In this document: positions 40,073 through 48,561 of the stretch, piece after piece | Numbering within the stretch: position 1 is the first letter of the stretch | How the letters are laid out: each line of letters starts with the position of its first letter | NCBI GenBank assembly: GCA_024123955.1 | Contig: CP099652.1 | Span: 2,852,001 to 2,916,000, forward strand | Direction of reading: 5' to 3' | Source of the DNA: Oxalobacteraceae bacterium OTU3CINTB1 | GTDB taxonomy: Bacteria > Pseudomonadota > Gammaproteobacteria > Burkholderiales > Burkholderiaceae_D | Length of the DNA: 64,000 nucleotides | Program-made: the position numbers and the translations under genes | The notes under the pieces: generated by a model | What the model saw: only the letters and a program-made list of their open reading frames with translations | Database searches by the model: none | What the model was told of the DNA's origin: nothing

Positions 40073-41044
40073 ATGATCGATGCCTTGCATTGCCTGATCG
40101 CAGTGGTCGAGCACCGCAGCCTGTCGCGTGCGGCGGTGCAGCTGGAGATGGCCGTGTCGTCCGTCTCGCGCAAGCTCGACGCGCTGGAGGCGCAGTTGGG
40201 CGCCCGGCTGCTGGTGCGCAGCTCGCGCCACGTGGTGCTGACCGACGCCGGCGAGCGATTTTTACCCCGCGCCCGGAATATCCTGGCCGAGTTGGCCGAA
40301 GGGCAGGCGGCGGTGCAGGAGACTGAAAGCGAGCCGCGCGGCCTGTTGACGGTCACCGCCCCGGCCGGTTTCGCCCGGCTGCATGTGGCGCCCGCCCTCG
40401 CGACGTTTTTGCGCCGCTATCCAAGGCTGGAGGTCGATTTACACGTCAGCGACAGTGTCGTCGACCTGGCCTCGCGCCGGGTCGATGTGGCGGTGCGCGC
40501 CGGCGTGCTGCCCGATGGGGATCTGGTGGCGACGCGGCTGGCGCCGAACAACCGCGTGGTCAGCGCCAGCCCGGCGTATCTCGCGCGTCATGGCTGGCCG
40601 GCGTCGCCCGAGGATTTGCTGAACCACCAGTGCCTGTCGATGGTGGGCAAGTCGCCGCGCGCGTGGTGGCGTTTCGACGGCGTCAATCAACACCAGCCGC
40701 TGGACGTGAGAAGCGCGCTGCGCTGCGACGACACGGATACGCTCATGCAAGCGGCTATAGCGGGGGCGGGACTGGTTCACCTGGCCAACTGGATGGTGAG
40801 CGACGCGATCGTGGCCGGTAAGCTGGTGCCCGTGTTTCCGATGGCGCCGCTGCAACGGGGAGGCCCGTCAGCCAAGCACGATCCGGCCGAATCGGCGATC
40901 CACGCCGTGCACATGCCGGGCCGCTCCAACCAGGCCAAGTCGCACCTGTTGATCGATCATTTGCGGGAATATTTCGGCGATCCGCCGTATTGGGACTTGG
41001 CCATGGAGGCCGCCAGGGCGGGCGAGCGCCGCGCCCCGGCTTAA
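40073..41044 (+). CDS. LysR-family transcriptional regulator
   Basis: LysR-type regulator of 323 residues: N-terminal winged helix-turn-helix (LIAVVEHRSLSRAAVQLEMAVSSVSRKLDALEAQLG, read in parts) and a periplasmic-binding-type effector domain (GLLTVTAPAGFARLHVAPAL; RVDVAVRAG; AGLVHLANWM). The pattern is that of the CrgA/AaeR-like group, often acting on oxidoreductase or efflux genes next door. GGGGAG lies 6 bp before the ATG. Its targets may be the divergent regulator or a distant gene; no adjacent enzyme gene is divergent from it. Confidence 0.92.
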   Translation: MIDALHCLIAVVEHRSLSRAAVQLEMAVSSVSRKLDALEAQLGARLLVRSSRHVVLTDAGERFLPRARNILAELAEGQAAVQETESEPRGLLTVTAPAGFARLHVAPALATFLRRYPRLEVDLHVSDSVVDLASRRVDVAVRAGVLPDGDLVATRLAPNNRVVSASPAYLARHGWPASPEDLLNHQCLSMVGKSPRAWWRFDGVNQHQPLDVRSALRCDDTDTLMQAAIAGAGLVHLANWMVSDAIVAGKLVPVFPMAPLQRGGPSAKHDPAESAIHAVHMPGRSNQAKSHLLIDHLREYFGDPPYWDLAMEAARAGERRAPA

Positions 41045-41059
41045 CTACCGATTAACTGC

Positions 41060-42022
41060 TTAATTCCACTCGTCGCTGCCGCCACCGGCATCGGCGCCGC
41101 CGGAATCGTCCCAGCCGCCGCTGACGCCGAAGTCGTTGCCGCCCATGTCGTCGTTCTGCACGATGTTGCTCTGCGCCGGATCGTCATAGACGATGTCGCT
41201 GCGTCCCTGGTCGTTGGCGGCGTTGCCGCCATTCTCATGGCCGCCCGTGAACTGGCGGGCGATCGCCTCGCCGGCCACCAGGCCCGCGCCCAACGCCGCG
41301 CCGGTCGCCAGGCCGCCCATAATGCGCGAACCCATGCCGTTACCCTGTGGTTGCTGGCCGTAGCCCGGACCGTATCCCTGCTGCGGATAACCGCCGCCGG
41401 GAGGATAACCCGGAGGCGTGCCGCCCGGATTGAAGCCCTGGCCACCCTGGTTAAATCCGCCGCCGCCCATGCCGCCCGCGCCGCCTTGCTGCGCGCGGCG
41501 CGACATGAAGCGCGAGGCGATAAAAATGAAGCCGACCAGCAGGCCGCCCATCAGCAGCACCGTGCCCCATGGGATGCCGCCGCCGCTGGAGCCCGAACCG
41601 GCGCTGGCGCCGTTGGCGTAGCCGCCGCTGTTATAGCCGGTCTTCTCGGCGGCTGGTTTGTGCTGCGTGTAATTTTCCTTCGGCTTGGCTTCGCCGGTGG
41701 CGATCACGGCGCGCAGCTTGCTGACGGCGGTGGCGTCGACCTTGGGCAGGCCGGGCGAGAGGCGTTCGGCCGTCTCCAGCGACTTTTGCGCGGCCGCGAA
41801 CTTGCCTTGTTTGGCCAGCAGTTCGGCTTCGACGAAGTGGGCTTTGGCGCTGTTGGGGTGCTCCTTGAGCACCTGGTCCATCAGCGCCTGCGCTTCGGTG
41901 AATTTTCCCGCTTCGGCGGCGACGTAGACATCGTGTACGGTGGGAGCAGCCGCAAAGACCGGCGCCGCCAACGCCATCGCGCCGGCCAGCAAAGCGATGC
42001 TTGCTAAGGATTTTGTCTTCAT
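41060..42022 (-). CDS. TPR-like membrane protein with Gly/Tyr/Pro/Gln low-complexity region
   Basis: Exported protein of 320 residues. The start at 42022 has GGAG upstream and a signal peptide (LASIALLAGAMALAAPVFA). A TPR-like helical region follows (GKFTEAQALMDQVLKEHPN; AKQGKFAAAQKSLETAE), then a membrane helix (IPWGTVLLMGGLLVGFIFIASRF). Next come a Gly/Pro/Tyr/Gln-rich segment of GYPQQGYGPGYGQQ type, a short glycine-zipper-like segment (IMGGLATGAALGAGLVAG) and an acidic Asp/Gly/Asn-rich tail. The long in-frame extension into the next gene's antisense is spurious. I know no function; the prion-like stretch could drive clustering in the membrane. Confidence 0.8.
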   Translation of the reverse strand: MKTKSLASIALLAGAMALAAPVFAAAPTVHDVYVAAEAGKFTEAQALMDQVLKEHPNSAKAHFVEAELLAKQGKFAAAQKSLETAERLSPGLPKVDATAVSKLRAVIATGEAKPKENYTQHKPAAEKTGYNSGGYANGASAGSGSSGGGIPWGTVLLMGGLLVGFIFIASRFMSRRAQQGGAGGMGGGGFNQGGQGFNPGGTPPGYPPGGGYPQQGYGPGYGQQPQGNGMGSRIMGGLATGAALGAGLVAGEAIARQFTGGHENGGNAANDQGRSDIVYDDPAQSNIVQNDDMGGNDFGVSGGWDDSGGADAGGGSDEWN

Positions 42023-42063
42023 GGTCGATCTCCAGTTGGAACTACTCTGATAATGATGGCAGT

Positions 42064-43323
42064 TTAGGCCATTTTCAAGGGGACGGCGGTGCGCTGCGCC
42101 ACAGAGCGCAGATTGGCTTCGACGGTGGCGGCGACGATGTCGGCGGTGGCGGCCGACAAGGTCCAGCCCAGGTGGCCATGCCCGGTATTGTAGAAAACGC
42201 CAGGCAGCCTGCCCTGGCCGACGCGCGGCATCAGGTTGGGCATCATCGGCCGCAACCCCGCCCATGGCGTGATGTTGCGCGTGGAGACGCCGGGGAAGCG
42301 CTGCCGCACCCAGTCGACCAGCGGGACGATGCGGTCGGCGCGGATGTCGCGGTTGAAGCCATTGAATTCGGCCGTGCCGGCGACGCGGAAGCGGTGCTCG
42401 CCCAGCCGGCTGGTGACCAGCTTGGCGGCGTCGTCCTCCAGGCTCACCGTGGGGGCGGCGGCGCGGCTGGCGTCGTCGTCCAGGTGGACGGTGATCGAAT
42501 AGCCCTTGACCGGGTAGACGTTGACCCGGTCGCCCAGCATGGCCGCCAGTTCGCGGCTGGCGGTGCCGGCGCAGATCACCACGCCGTCGTAGACGCCGAT
42601 GTCCGGCACGCCGTCCTGCAGCACGCTGACGCAGGCGCCGCGCGCGTCCGCGCTCAGGCCCACCACCTGCTGGCCGAAGCGCATGCGCACGCCGAGCCGC
42701 TGCGCCGCCTGCGCCAGGCCGGTGGTGAATTTGTGGATGTCGCCGGAGCTGTCGCTCTCGGTGTAGTGGCCGGCGTAGTAGTCGCCCGCGAGCGTGGGTT
42801 CGATCGCGCGCATCTCCTCGGGCGTGACGGTGCGCCGATGCACGCCGCCCTGCGCCAGCAGCAGCGAAACGTCCTCGCCGTGTTCGAAGTCGGCGCGGTC
42901 GCGGTAGATGTGCAGGATGCCGGCGCGTTTGAGGTCGAAGTCGATGCGCTCCTCCTCGGCCCAGCTGAACAAATGCGCGCGCGCCGCCACCGCCAGTTTG
43001 GCGATGGCGATGGTGTTTTCGCGGTAGTCCGGCATGGCGGAGATGAACTCCGCCAGCCAGGACAGCTTGTGCCAGCTGGGCTTGGGGTTGAGCAGCAGCG
43101 GCGCGTCCTTGCGCAGCATCCACTTCAACCCCTTGGCGACGGTGGCGCTGTGGTTCCACACCTCCGCGTTTGAGGCCGAGAGCTGGCCGCCGTTGGCGAA
43201 CGAAGTCTCCATCGCCGGATAGCGGTGGCGCTCGAGCAGCGTCACGCGCAGGCCGCGTTTGGCCAGCGCGTAGGCGGTGGTCACCCCGGTGATGCCGCCG
43301 CCGATGACTGCGATGGTCTTCAT
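42064..43323 (-). CDS. dadA: D-amino acid dehydrogenase
   Basis: FAD-dependent dehydrogenase of 419 residues that deaminates D-amino acids (classically D-alanine) and passes electrons to the respiratory chain. N-terminal nucleotide-binding motif VIGGGITGVTTAYALAKRG with G8, G10 and G13; glycine-rich GHGHLGWTLS near the C-terminus contacts the flavin in DadA-type enzymes. The ATG at 43323 lies 8 bp after the stop of the DUF885 gene on the same strand. Pairing with a possible peptidase suggests use of D-amino-acid-containing peptides, for example from cell walls. Normal length for DadA. Confidence 0.9.
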   Translation of the reverse strand: MKTIAVIGGGITGVTTAYALAKRGLRVTLLERHRYPAMETSFANGGQLSASNAEVWNHSATVAKGLKWMLRKDAPLLLNPKPSWHKLSWLAEFISAMPDYRENTIAIAKLAVAARAHLFSWAEEERIDFDLKRAGILHIYRDRADFEHGEDVSLLLAQGGVHRRTVTPEEMRAIEPTLAGDYYAGHYTESDSSGDIHKFTTGLAQAAQRLGVRMRFGQQVVGLSADARGACVSVLQDGVPDIGVYDGVVICAGTASRELAAMLGDRVNVYPVKGYSITVHLDDDASRAAAPTVSLEDDAAKLVTSRLGEHRFRVAGTAEFNGFNRDIRADRIVPLVDWVRQRFPGVSTRNITPWAGLRPMMPNLMPRVGQGRLPGVFYNTGHGHLGWTLSAATADIVAATVEANLRSVAQRTAVPLKMA

Positions 43324-43331
43324 GGCGTGGA

Positions 43332-45224
43332 TCAGGCCTTTTTCAAGCCCGCGATGTAGCGGTCGATGACCGTCGGCAGCACCGTCAGCGGCACGCCGCA
43401 GCTTTGCACCAGCGCGTCGTTGAAGCCGGGCAGGTCGAACTTCGGTCCCAGTGCGGCCTTGGCGCGTTCGCGCTGGCGCAAGATCTCGTTGTGGCCCACC
43501 TTGTAGCCGCAGGCCTGGCCTGGCGACACCGTGTAGCGGTCGATTTCGCTGGTCATGGCCTGTTCGCCACGGCCGGTGCTCTCGACCAAGAAGCGGATCG
43601 CCTGTTCGCGCGTCCACTTCATCGCGTGCATGCCGGTGTCGACCACCAGGCGGCAGGCGCGGAACTGCTGCGCCTGCAGGTAGCCGATCTGGCTGAACGG
43701 ATCGTTGACGTACAGGCCGAATTCGTCGACCAGCTGTTCGGCGTACAGCGCCCAGCCCTCGACGAAGGCGTTGAAGCCCATCAGCGAGGAGATCAGCGGC
43801 AGCTCGCTCTGGTGCTCAGCGAGGTAGGCGCCTTGCCAGGCGTGGCCCGGCAAGCCTTCGTGCGCGGTCAGGGTGGCGATTTCGGACTTCGGCCACAAGG
43901 TGGTCGATTTCAGGTTGATGTAATAGATCGCCGGGCGCGAGCCGTCCAGCGAGGCGAAGTTCATGTAGCCGAGCGGCGCGCCCGACTCGATATCGATCGG
44001 CACCCGCCGCACTTCCAGCGGCGCCTTCAGGTTCATGTTCGAGATCTTCGGCATCAGCGCGCGCACGGCTTCGACGCGGTCGTTGCAGTAGGCGATCAGC
44101 TCCTCGCGGCCCTTGTCGTTGTCGGCGTAGAAGCGCTTCGGGTCCTTCGACAGCGACAGCAGGCGCGCGCCCACGGTGCCTTGCGTGATGCCCTGCGCCT
44201 TGAGGATGGCGTCGATGCGGGACTGCAGCATCTTGTTTTGTTCCAGGCCGACCGCGTGGACCTCGCGTGGATTGAGGTTGGTGGAGGTGCCCAGGTGCAG
44301 CGCCCACTCGTAGTACGCCGCGCCGTCCGGCAGGCGGTGCACGCCGGCGACGTCGGTGGCCTTGGCGGTGGCGCGGGTGAAGGTGGCGATCTGGCGCTCC
44401 AGCGCCGGATAGACCTGGCTTTCCACCAGCGCCATGACGCGCGCGTTCCAGTCGCCGGCGATGCCCAGCTTTTGGGTGCGCTCGGTCAGCGAGGTGACCA
44501 GCTTTTGCTGCGCGATCGCGGTCTTGCGGTAGTCCTGCAACTGGGCCAGCGCGGTGCGGGCGATGAAGTTCGGCGGCAGGATGCCGCGCCCGGCCTGGTC
44601 GGCGATGCGGGTGCTTTCCTGGTCCAGCATGCGCGCCATGCCGGTGACGCGCTCCAGATAGGCCTCGGCGTCGGCGGCGTCGGCGATCTGGTGCTGCGAG
44701 TGCAGGAATTCCGGGATGCGCGTGACCGCGCCGTCCTGCTGCGTGACCGGGAAGGGCGAGGTGCCGCCATTGAAACCGGCGGCGGCGCCACCGAAGGAGA
44801 AGCGCAAGCCCTCCAGGCCCTCGTTGGCGGCGTAACGGATGGTGTCGTAGCGGATCTGGGCGTCGGCGCCCAGCTTGGCGCGGTCGATGGCGGACAGGCG
44901 CTTGAGCATCGATTTGACCTGGCCGGCCCAGGCGGCGTCGCCGGAACGGCTGAGGTTTTCCAGCTGCGACTTCAGGCCGGCGCGCTCGCCCTTGTCCAGG
45001 CCCAGCGAGGTGGCGGTTGTTGGCGACAGACGCAGGATTTCCTCGGCGAAACTATCGATTAGTTGGGTGAAGCGGGCGTCGCCGGGGGCCGGCGACGCAG
45101 GTGTTGACGCCTGCGATTGCGCCCGCGCCAAACCGGGCAGCAAGGGCAGGGCGCCGACGGCGGTGGCGGAAAGGGCGGACAGCAGCAGGTCGCGGCGGGT
45201 GAAGTTCTGGGACTTGTTGCTCAT
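43332..45224 (-). CDS. DUF885 family protein, Tat-exported, probable peptidase
   Basis: Exported protein of 630 residues. A twin-arginine signal (FTRRDLLLSALSATAVGALPLLPG, read in parts) is visible at the N-terminus. The DUF885 hallmark is HEGLPGHAW at 455-463, a gluzincin-like HExxxxH motif (H455, E456, H461), consistent with a metallopeptidase, though activity is not shown for this protein. It is followed within 8 bp by dadA, so it may release peptides or amino acids, D-forms included, for deamination. Length is normal for the family. The promoter should lie in the 160-bp gap upstream (45225-45384), where I see nothing distinctive. Confidence 0.88.
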   Translation of the reverse strand: MSNKSQNFTRRDLLLSALSATAVGALPLLPGLARAQSQASTPASPAPGDARFTQLIDSFAEEILRLSPTTATSLGLDKGERAGLKSQLENLSRSGDAAWAGQVKSMLKRLSAIDRAKLGADAQIRYDTIRYAANEGLEGLRFSFGGAAAGFNGGTSPFPVTQQDGAVTRIPEFLHSQHQIADAADAEAYLERVTGMARMLDQESTRIADQAGRGILPPNFIARTALAQLQDYRKTAIAQQKLVTSLTERTQKLGIAGDWNARVMALVESQVYPALERQIATFTRATAKATDVAGVHRLPDGAAYYEWALHLGTSTNLNPREVHAVGLEQNKMLQSRIDAILKAQGITQGTVGARLLSLSKDPKRFYADNDKGREELIAYCNDRVEAVRALMPKISNMNLKAPLEVRRVPIDIESGAPLGYMNFASLDGSRPAIYYINLKSTTLWPKSEIATLTAHEGLPGHAWQGAYLAEHQSELPLISSLMGFNAFVEGWALYAEQLVDEFGLYVNDPFSQIGYLQAQQFRACRLVVDTGMHAMKWTREQAIRFLVESTGRGEQAMTSEIDRYTVSPGQACGYKVGHNEILRQRERAKAALGPKFDLPGFNDALVQSCGVPLTVLPTVIDRYIAGLKKA

Positions 45225-45384
45225 AACATCCTTTTATTGTTTGTTGTTAATGCGGGCGGGCGTGGCAGGCGAGCGTTGTCGATCATGCTCATCGCAGGGC
45301 GGCCGGCGCGACGAAGACCATAGCGCGCCAGCCGGAAAATTGTCAATGAGTATCGTGTGCCGGCCTAGCCGGGTTAAGGCAAAT

Positions 45385-46962
45385 TTAATGCTCGGCAGAA
45401 TTAAATGGCGTGGTGCCGTGCCCCGCCGGTGTCGTGCCCGTCAGATCTTGCGGAAAGCGCAGCTGGAAGCGGTCGATCAGCTCGCGCAGCGCGTCCAGTT
45501 CCTGGCGCGGCAGGGCCAGCGCCACGTGCATGTCCGGGCGGATCAGGTAGGCGGCGTCCTCCAGCAGGCCGGCCTCGCCGGCGGTCTCGGTCCAGGGCCA
45601 GGCGTGCAGCGACAGGTGCAGCACCTGGGCGGCGGCGGCGAGCAGCGGATCGGTTTGTCCGTAGACGTGCAATTGCCAGCCCAGGCTGCGCAGCGGGGAG
45701 AAATTGTCGCCGCCGTCGGGCTGCGGCACCCACGGCAGGCGGTCGCCGCCGATGATCTCGCCCGCGCGTCCGCCGCTGAGCAAGCTGTCGGGATAGTGGA
45801 TCTGCACTTGCGACGCCGTCTTGAACAGGGTGCGGCGCGCGGCGCTGAAGCCGGTCAGCATCGGGAACACATGCGGTACCAGCCAGTTGCGCAACAATTG
45901 CCCGCCCGCGCCCTGCGACACCACCAGCTGGAAGGCGCGGTCGGTGGTGGAGACCAGCTTGCGGGCGAAGGTGAGCCGTTCGGCCTGGTAGGTGTCGAGC
46001 AGCGCGCCGTGGGCGCCCGCCTGCAACACCTGCGCCAGCTTCCACGCCAGGTTGATGGCGTCGCCGATGCCGGTGTTCATGCCCTGGCCGCCGGCCGGGC
46101 TGTGGATGTGCGCGGCGTCGCCGGCCAGGAAGCAGCGGCCGACGCGGAATTGCGACGCCACCCGGTGGTGCACGCGGTAGGTGGAAAACCAGTTGAGCTG
46201 TTCGACCTTAATGCCGAGCAACGGTTCCAGCACGGGCCGCACGTCCTCGAAACTGGCTTCGGGTTGGCCGGGAGCCGGCTCGGGCATGATGCCGATCAGC
46301 CGCTGCATGCCGCGCGAGCGCACCGGCAACATCAGCGCGAAGGTGTTGGCGCCAAGGTGGCCGACCAGGTCGACATTGGGCGGGCCTTCGGTCTTGACGT
46401 CCGCCACATAATAGAGATGCTCGTAGGTGCCGCCGGCGAAACCGACCTGGAGCGACTCGCGCACGCGGCTGTGGGCGCCGTCGCAGCCGCACAGGAAGGC
46501 GGCGTTGCAGGCGATGCGCTCGGCGCCCCGCTGCAGCACCGCGCGCACGCCCCATTCGTCCTGCGTGAACGATTCCAGTTCCGTGTTCCAGTCGACCTCC
46601 ACGCCCAGCGCGCGCAACTGCTCGACCAAAAATCGTTCATGATCGTCCTGCGGGAATGCCAGCACGAAGGGGTAGGGGCTGATGCCGGCGCCGACATCCT
46701 TGAGTGGCAACTGGGCGATATCGTGGCCGTCCTCGCGCAAATGTAAGGCGTCGATGCGGATGCCGAGATCGACGACGGCGTCGGCAAAACCCAGCTGGCG
46801 ATAGAATTCGAGCGTACGCGCATGCACCGCCATCGCCCGGGAAGCCTGGCCAGGGCCGCTGTTTTTGTCGATGATGCGCACCGCGACGCCATGCCGCGCC
46901 AGCCGCAGGGCGAGTACCAGGCCGGTGGGTCCGGCGCCGACGATGAGAACTTGGGGAACCAT
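45385..46962 (-). CDS. FAD-dependent aromatic-type monooxygenase
   Basis: Group A flavoprotein hydroxylase of 525 residues (PheA/TfdB-like). Dinucleotide motif VGAGPTG at 8-14, the second FAD motif GDAAHIHSPAGGQGMNTGIGD (read in parts), the CDGAHSRVR motif, and a C-terminal thioredoxin-like domain. It uses NAD(P)H and O2 to hydroxylate an aromatic or polyketide-like substrate, possibly a drug. The ATG at 46962 was chosen over an adjacent TTG at 46965. It is divergent from a class A beta-lactamase gene, and the shared promoter region holds one palindrome. A role in xenobiotic or antibiotic modification is possible but unproven. Confidence 0.9.
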   Translation of the reverse strand: MVPQVLIVGAGPTGLVLALRLARHGVAVRIIDKNSGPGQASRAMAVHARTLEFYRQLGFADAVVDLGIRIDALHLREDGHDIAQLPLKDVGAGISPYPFVLAFPQDDHERFLVEQLRALGVEVDWNTELESFTQDEWGVRAVLQRGAERIACNAAFLCGCDGAHSRVRESLQVGFAGGTYEHLYYVADVKTEGPPNVDLVGHLGANTFALMLPVRSRGMQRLIGIMPEPAPGQPEASFEDVRPVLEPLLGIKVEQLNWFSTYRVHHRVASQFRVGRCFLAGDAAHIHSPAGGQGMNTGIGDAINLAWKLAQVLQAGAHGALLDTYQAERLTFARKLVSTTDRAFQLVVSQGAGGQLLRNWLVPHVFPMLTGFSAARRTLFKTASQVQIHYPDSLLSGGRAGEIIGGDRLPWVPQPDGGDNFSPLRSLGWQLHVYGQTDPLLAAAAQVLHLSLHAWPWTETAGEAGLLEDAAYLIRPDMHVALALPRQELDALRELIDRFQLRFPQDLTGTTPAGHGTTPFNSAEH

Positions 46963-47025
46963 CAAGCCAGTCTACCTGCGTGGGCGAATGCGGCGCGCGC
47001 AATTGGCGATGGCTTGTTGGGTGAA

Positions 47026-47053
47026 TTGGTATTATATTGGTCAATATTGTAAT
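47026..47053 (+). promoter_or_regulatory. Beta-lactamase promoter with operator in the spacer
   Basis: -35 TTGGTA (47026-47031), 16-bp spacer, -10 TGTAAT (47048-47053). The spacer is filled by ATATTG-GT-CAATAT (47034-47047), a perfect palindrome. On the minus strand TATAAT (47036-47031) could serve the divergent monooxygenase. The layout suggests one repressor for both genes. Confidence 0.5.
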
Positions 47054-47078
47054 TCCTCACCACCCAACTTTGTCTCAT

Positions 47079-47954
47079 ATGACCCATTCCGCCACCCGTC
47101 GTACCTTGTTGCTGGCACTCGCAGCGACCCCACTTAGCCGCGCCTACGCCGCACCAACGGCGATCATGCCACCCGATATGCGGCTGGTCCGGTTGGAGGC
47201 CGCATCCGGCGGGCGCCTGGGCGTGGCCGCGCTTAACACCGCGAACGGGCGCCAGCTGCTGCACCGTGGCGATGAGCGCTTTCCGTTCTGCAGCACGTTC
47301 AAGATGATGCTCTCGGCGGCGGTACTGGCGAAGGAGCCGTCGGTGCTGCAACAGACCATCCGCTACGAGAAGGCCGAGCTGGTGGCGCATTCGCCCATCA
47401 CCGAGCAGCATCTGGACGGCGGCATGAGCATCGAGGCGCTGTGCGCCGCCACCATCCAGTACAGCGACAATACGGCGGCCAACCTGCTGATCCGCCACTT
47501 GGGCGGGCCCGAGGAGGTGACCGCCTACGCCCGATCGATCGGCGACCGCCAGTTCCGCCTGGACCGCTGGGAAACCGCGCTCAACAGCGCGATTCCCGGC
47601 GATCCCCGCGACACCACCACGCCGTCGGCGATGATGGCCTCGCTGCACAAGCTGACCCTGGGCGAGGCGCTGCCGCCGGTCAAGCGCAAGATCATGATCG
47701 ATTGGCTGATCGGCAATACCACCGGGGCCACCCGCATCCGCGCCGGCGTGCCGTCTAGCTGGACGGTGGGCGACAAGACCGGCGCCGGCGATTACGGCAC
47801 CATCAACGACATCGCCATTCTGTGGCCGCCGGGCAATAAACCGCCGATCGTGCTGGCCGTTTACCTGACCCAACCGGGCAAGGACGACAAAACGCGCCCC
47901 GAAATCCTGGGGCAGGCGGCGAAGATTGTCATCGATGCGTTCAAGGTCGGCTAA
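47079..47954 (+). CDS. bla: Class A beta-lactamase
   Basis: Periplasmic serine beta-lactamase of 291 residues, start set at 47079 to give a signal peptide with twin Arg (ATRRTLLLALAATPLSRAYA). Every class A motif is present: S72-x-x-K75 in CSTFK, SDN at 129-131 (YSDNTAAN), the omega-loop Glu E165 in WETALN, and KTG at 233-235 (GDKTGAGDYG). C71 sits just before the nucleophile (Ambler 69), but the partner Cys near the KTG (Ambler 238) seen in KPC-type enzymes is absent. It should hydrolyse penicillins and perhaps cephalosporins. There is no ampR- or blaR-type gene next to it; regulation may involve the promoter palindrome. It looks native, not mobile. Confidence 0.95.
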   Translation: MTHSATRRTLLLALAATPLSRAYAAPTAIMPPDMRLVRLEAASGGRLGVAALNTANGRQLLHRGDERFPFCSTFKMMLSAAVLAKEPSVLQQTIRYEKAELVAHSPITEQHLDGGMSIEALCAATIQYSDNTAANLLIRHLGGPEEVTAYARSIGDRQFRLDRWETALNSAIPGDPRDTTTPSAMMASLHKLTLGEALPPVKRKIMIDWLIGNTTGATRIRAGVPSSWTVGDKTGAGDYGTINDIAILWPPGNKPPIVLAVYLTQPGKDDKTRPEILGQAAKIVIDAFKVG

Positions 47955-47984
47955 ACTACGGCCCTTAACACTAGTGGGCCACCC

Positions 47985-48530
47985 ATGACGAACAAAAAAC
48001 AGCCGCCAGCCAAAAATCCTGCCGAGGCGCCGGTGGGCCGCGCGCCCAATCCCTTCCTCAACGCCGAGTTGTATTCCCGCATGCGCGACTACACCGAGCG
48101 CGACGCGGCGTTCTCGAAGGAGTTGAAGGCGATCGGCGAGAGCGGCGCAGGCAAGCGCAGCACCGACGCGCGCAAGGCGCCGTCGCTGGCGGTGCTGCGC
48201 GGCGTGGTCAAAAAGGGCTTGCCGCTGTGGACGATGCTGGACCGCATCGTCGAAGGTGTCGAAAGCGGCTTGTGGGAACCGTGGCTGACCGCCTACGGTT
48301 TCGAGCTGCGCGGCGTCAATTACGCCAAGACGGGCGAGCGCAACGCGCGGCTGGCGCTGGATATCAGCCTGGGTTCGAAGGCGCACACGGCGTTCGCCAA
48401 CGCCGGCGTCGGCAACTGGCGCAGCCTGGTGGTCGAGGATTGCGCCCAGGTGCAGATCGACAAGCCGACCGAAAAGGCGCCGGCCAAGGCCCACGCCATC
48501 TTCTTCCTGGACGCGCCGGCGGCAGGCTAA
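47985..48530 (+). CDS. Conserved hypothetical protein (181 aa)
   Basis: Soluble protein of 181 residues with no signal peptide. A basic, proline-rich N-terminus (MTNKKQPPAKNPAEAPVGRA) precedes a helical part (RDAAFSKELKAIGES; SLAVLRGVVKKGLPLWTMLDRIVEGVESGLWEPWLTAYG, read in parts) and an Ala/Pro tail. I do not recognise a named family. It begins 30 bp after the beta-lactamase stop on the same strand, so co-transcription is likely, though a functional tie is not obvious. Confidence 0.72.
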   Translation: MTNKKQPPAKNPAEAPVGRAPNPFLNAELYSRMRDYTERDAAFSKELKAIGESGAGKRSTDARKAPSLAVLRGVVKKGLPLWTMLDRIVEGVESGLWEPWLTAYGFELRGVNYAKTGERNARLALDISLGSKAHTAFANAGVGNWRSLVVEDCAQVQIDKPTEKAPAKAHAIFFLDAPAAG

Positions 48531-48561
48531 GGCGCGCTCGCGTCAGGGGCGCCGGCTTACC

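Noticed and set aside
42023..43159. In-frame upstream extension that would make the TPR protein 699 residues
   Set aside because: The extension reads the dadA region in the wrong frame; a ribosome site and signal peptide mark the real start at 42022.
47079..47954. Mobile or recently acquired resistance gene
   Set aside because: The beta-lactamase has base composition like its neighbours, no flanking repeats or transposase, and its own integrated divergent promoter, so it looks resident.
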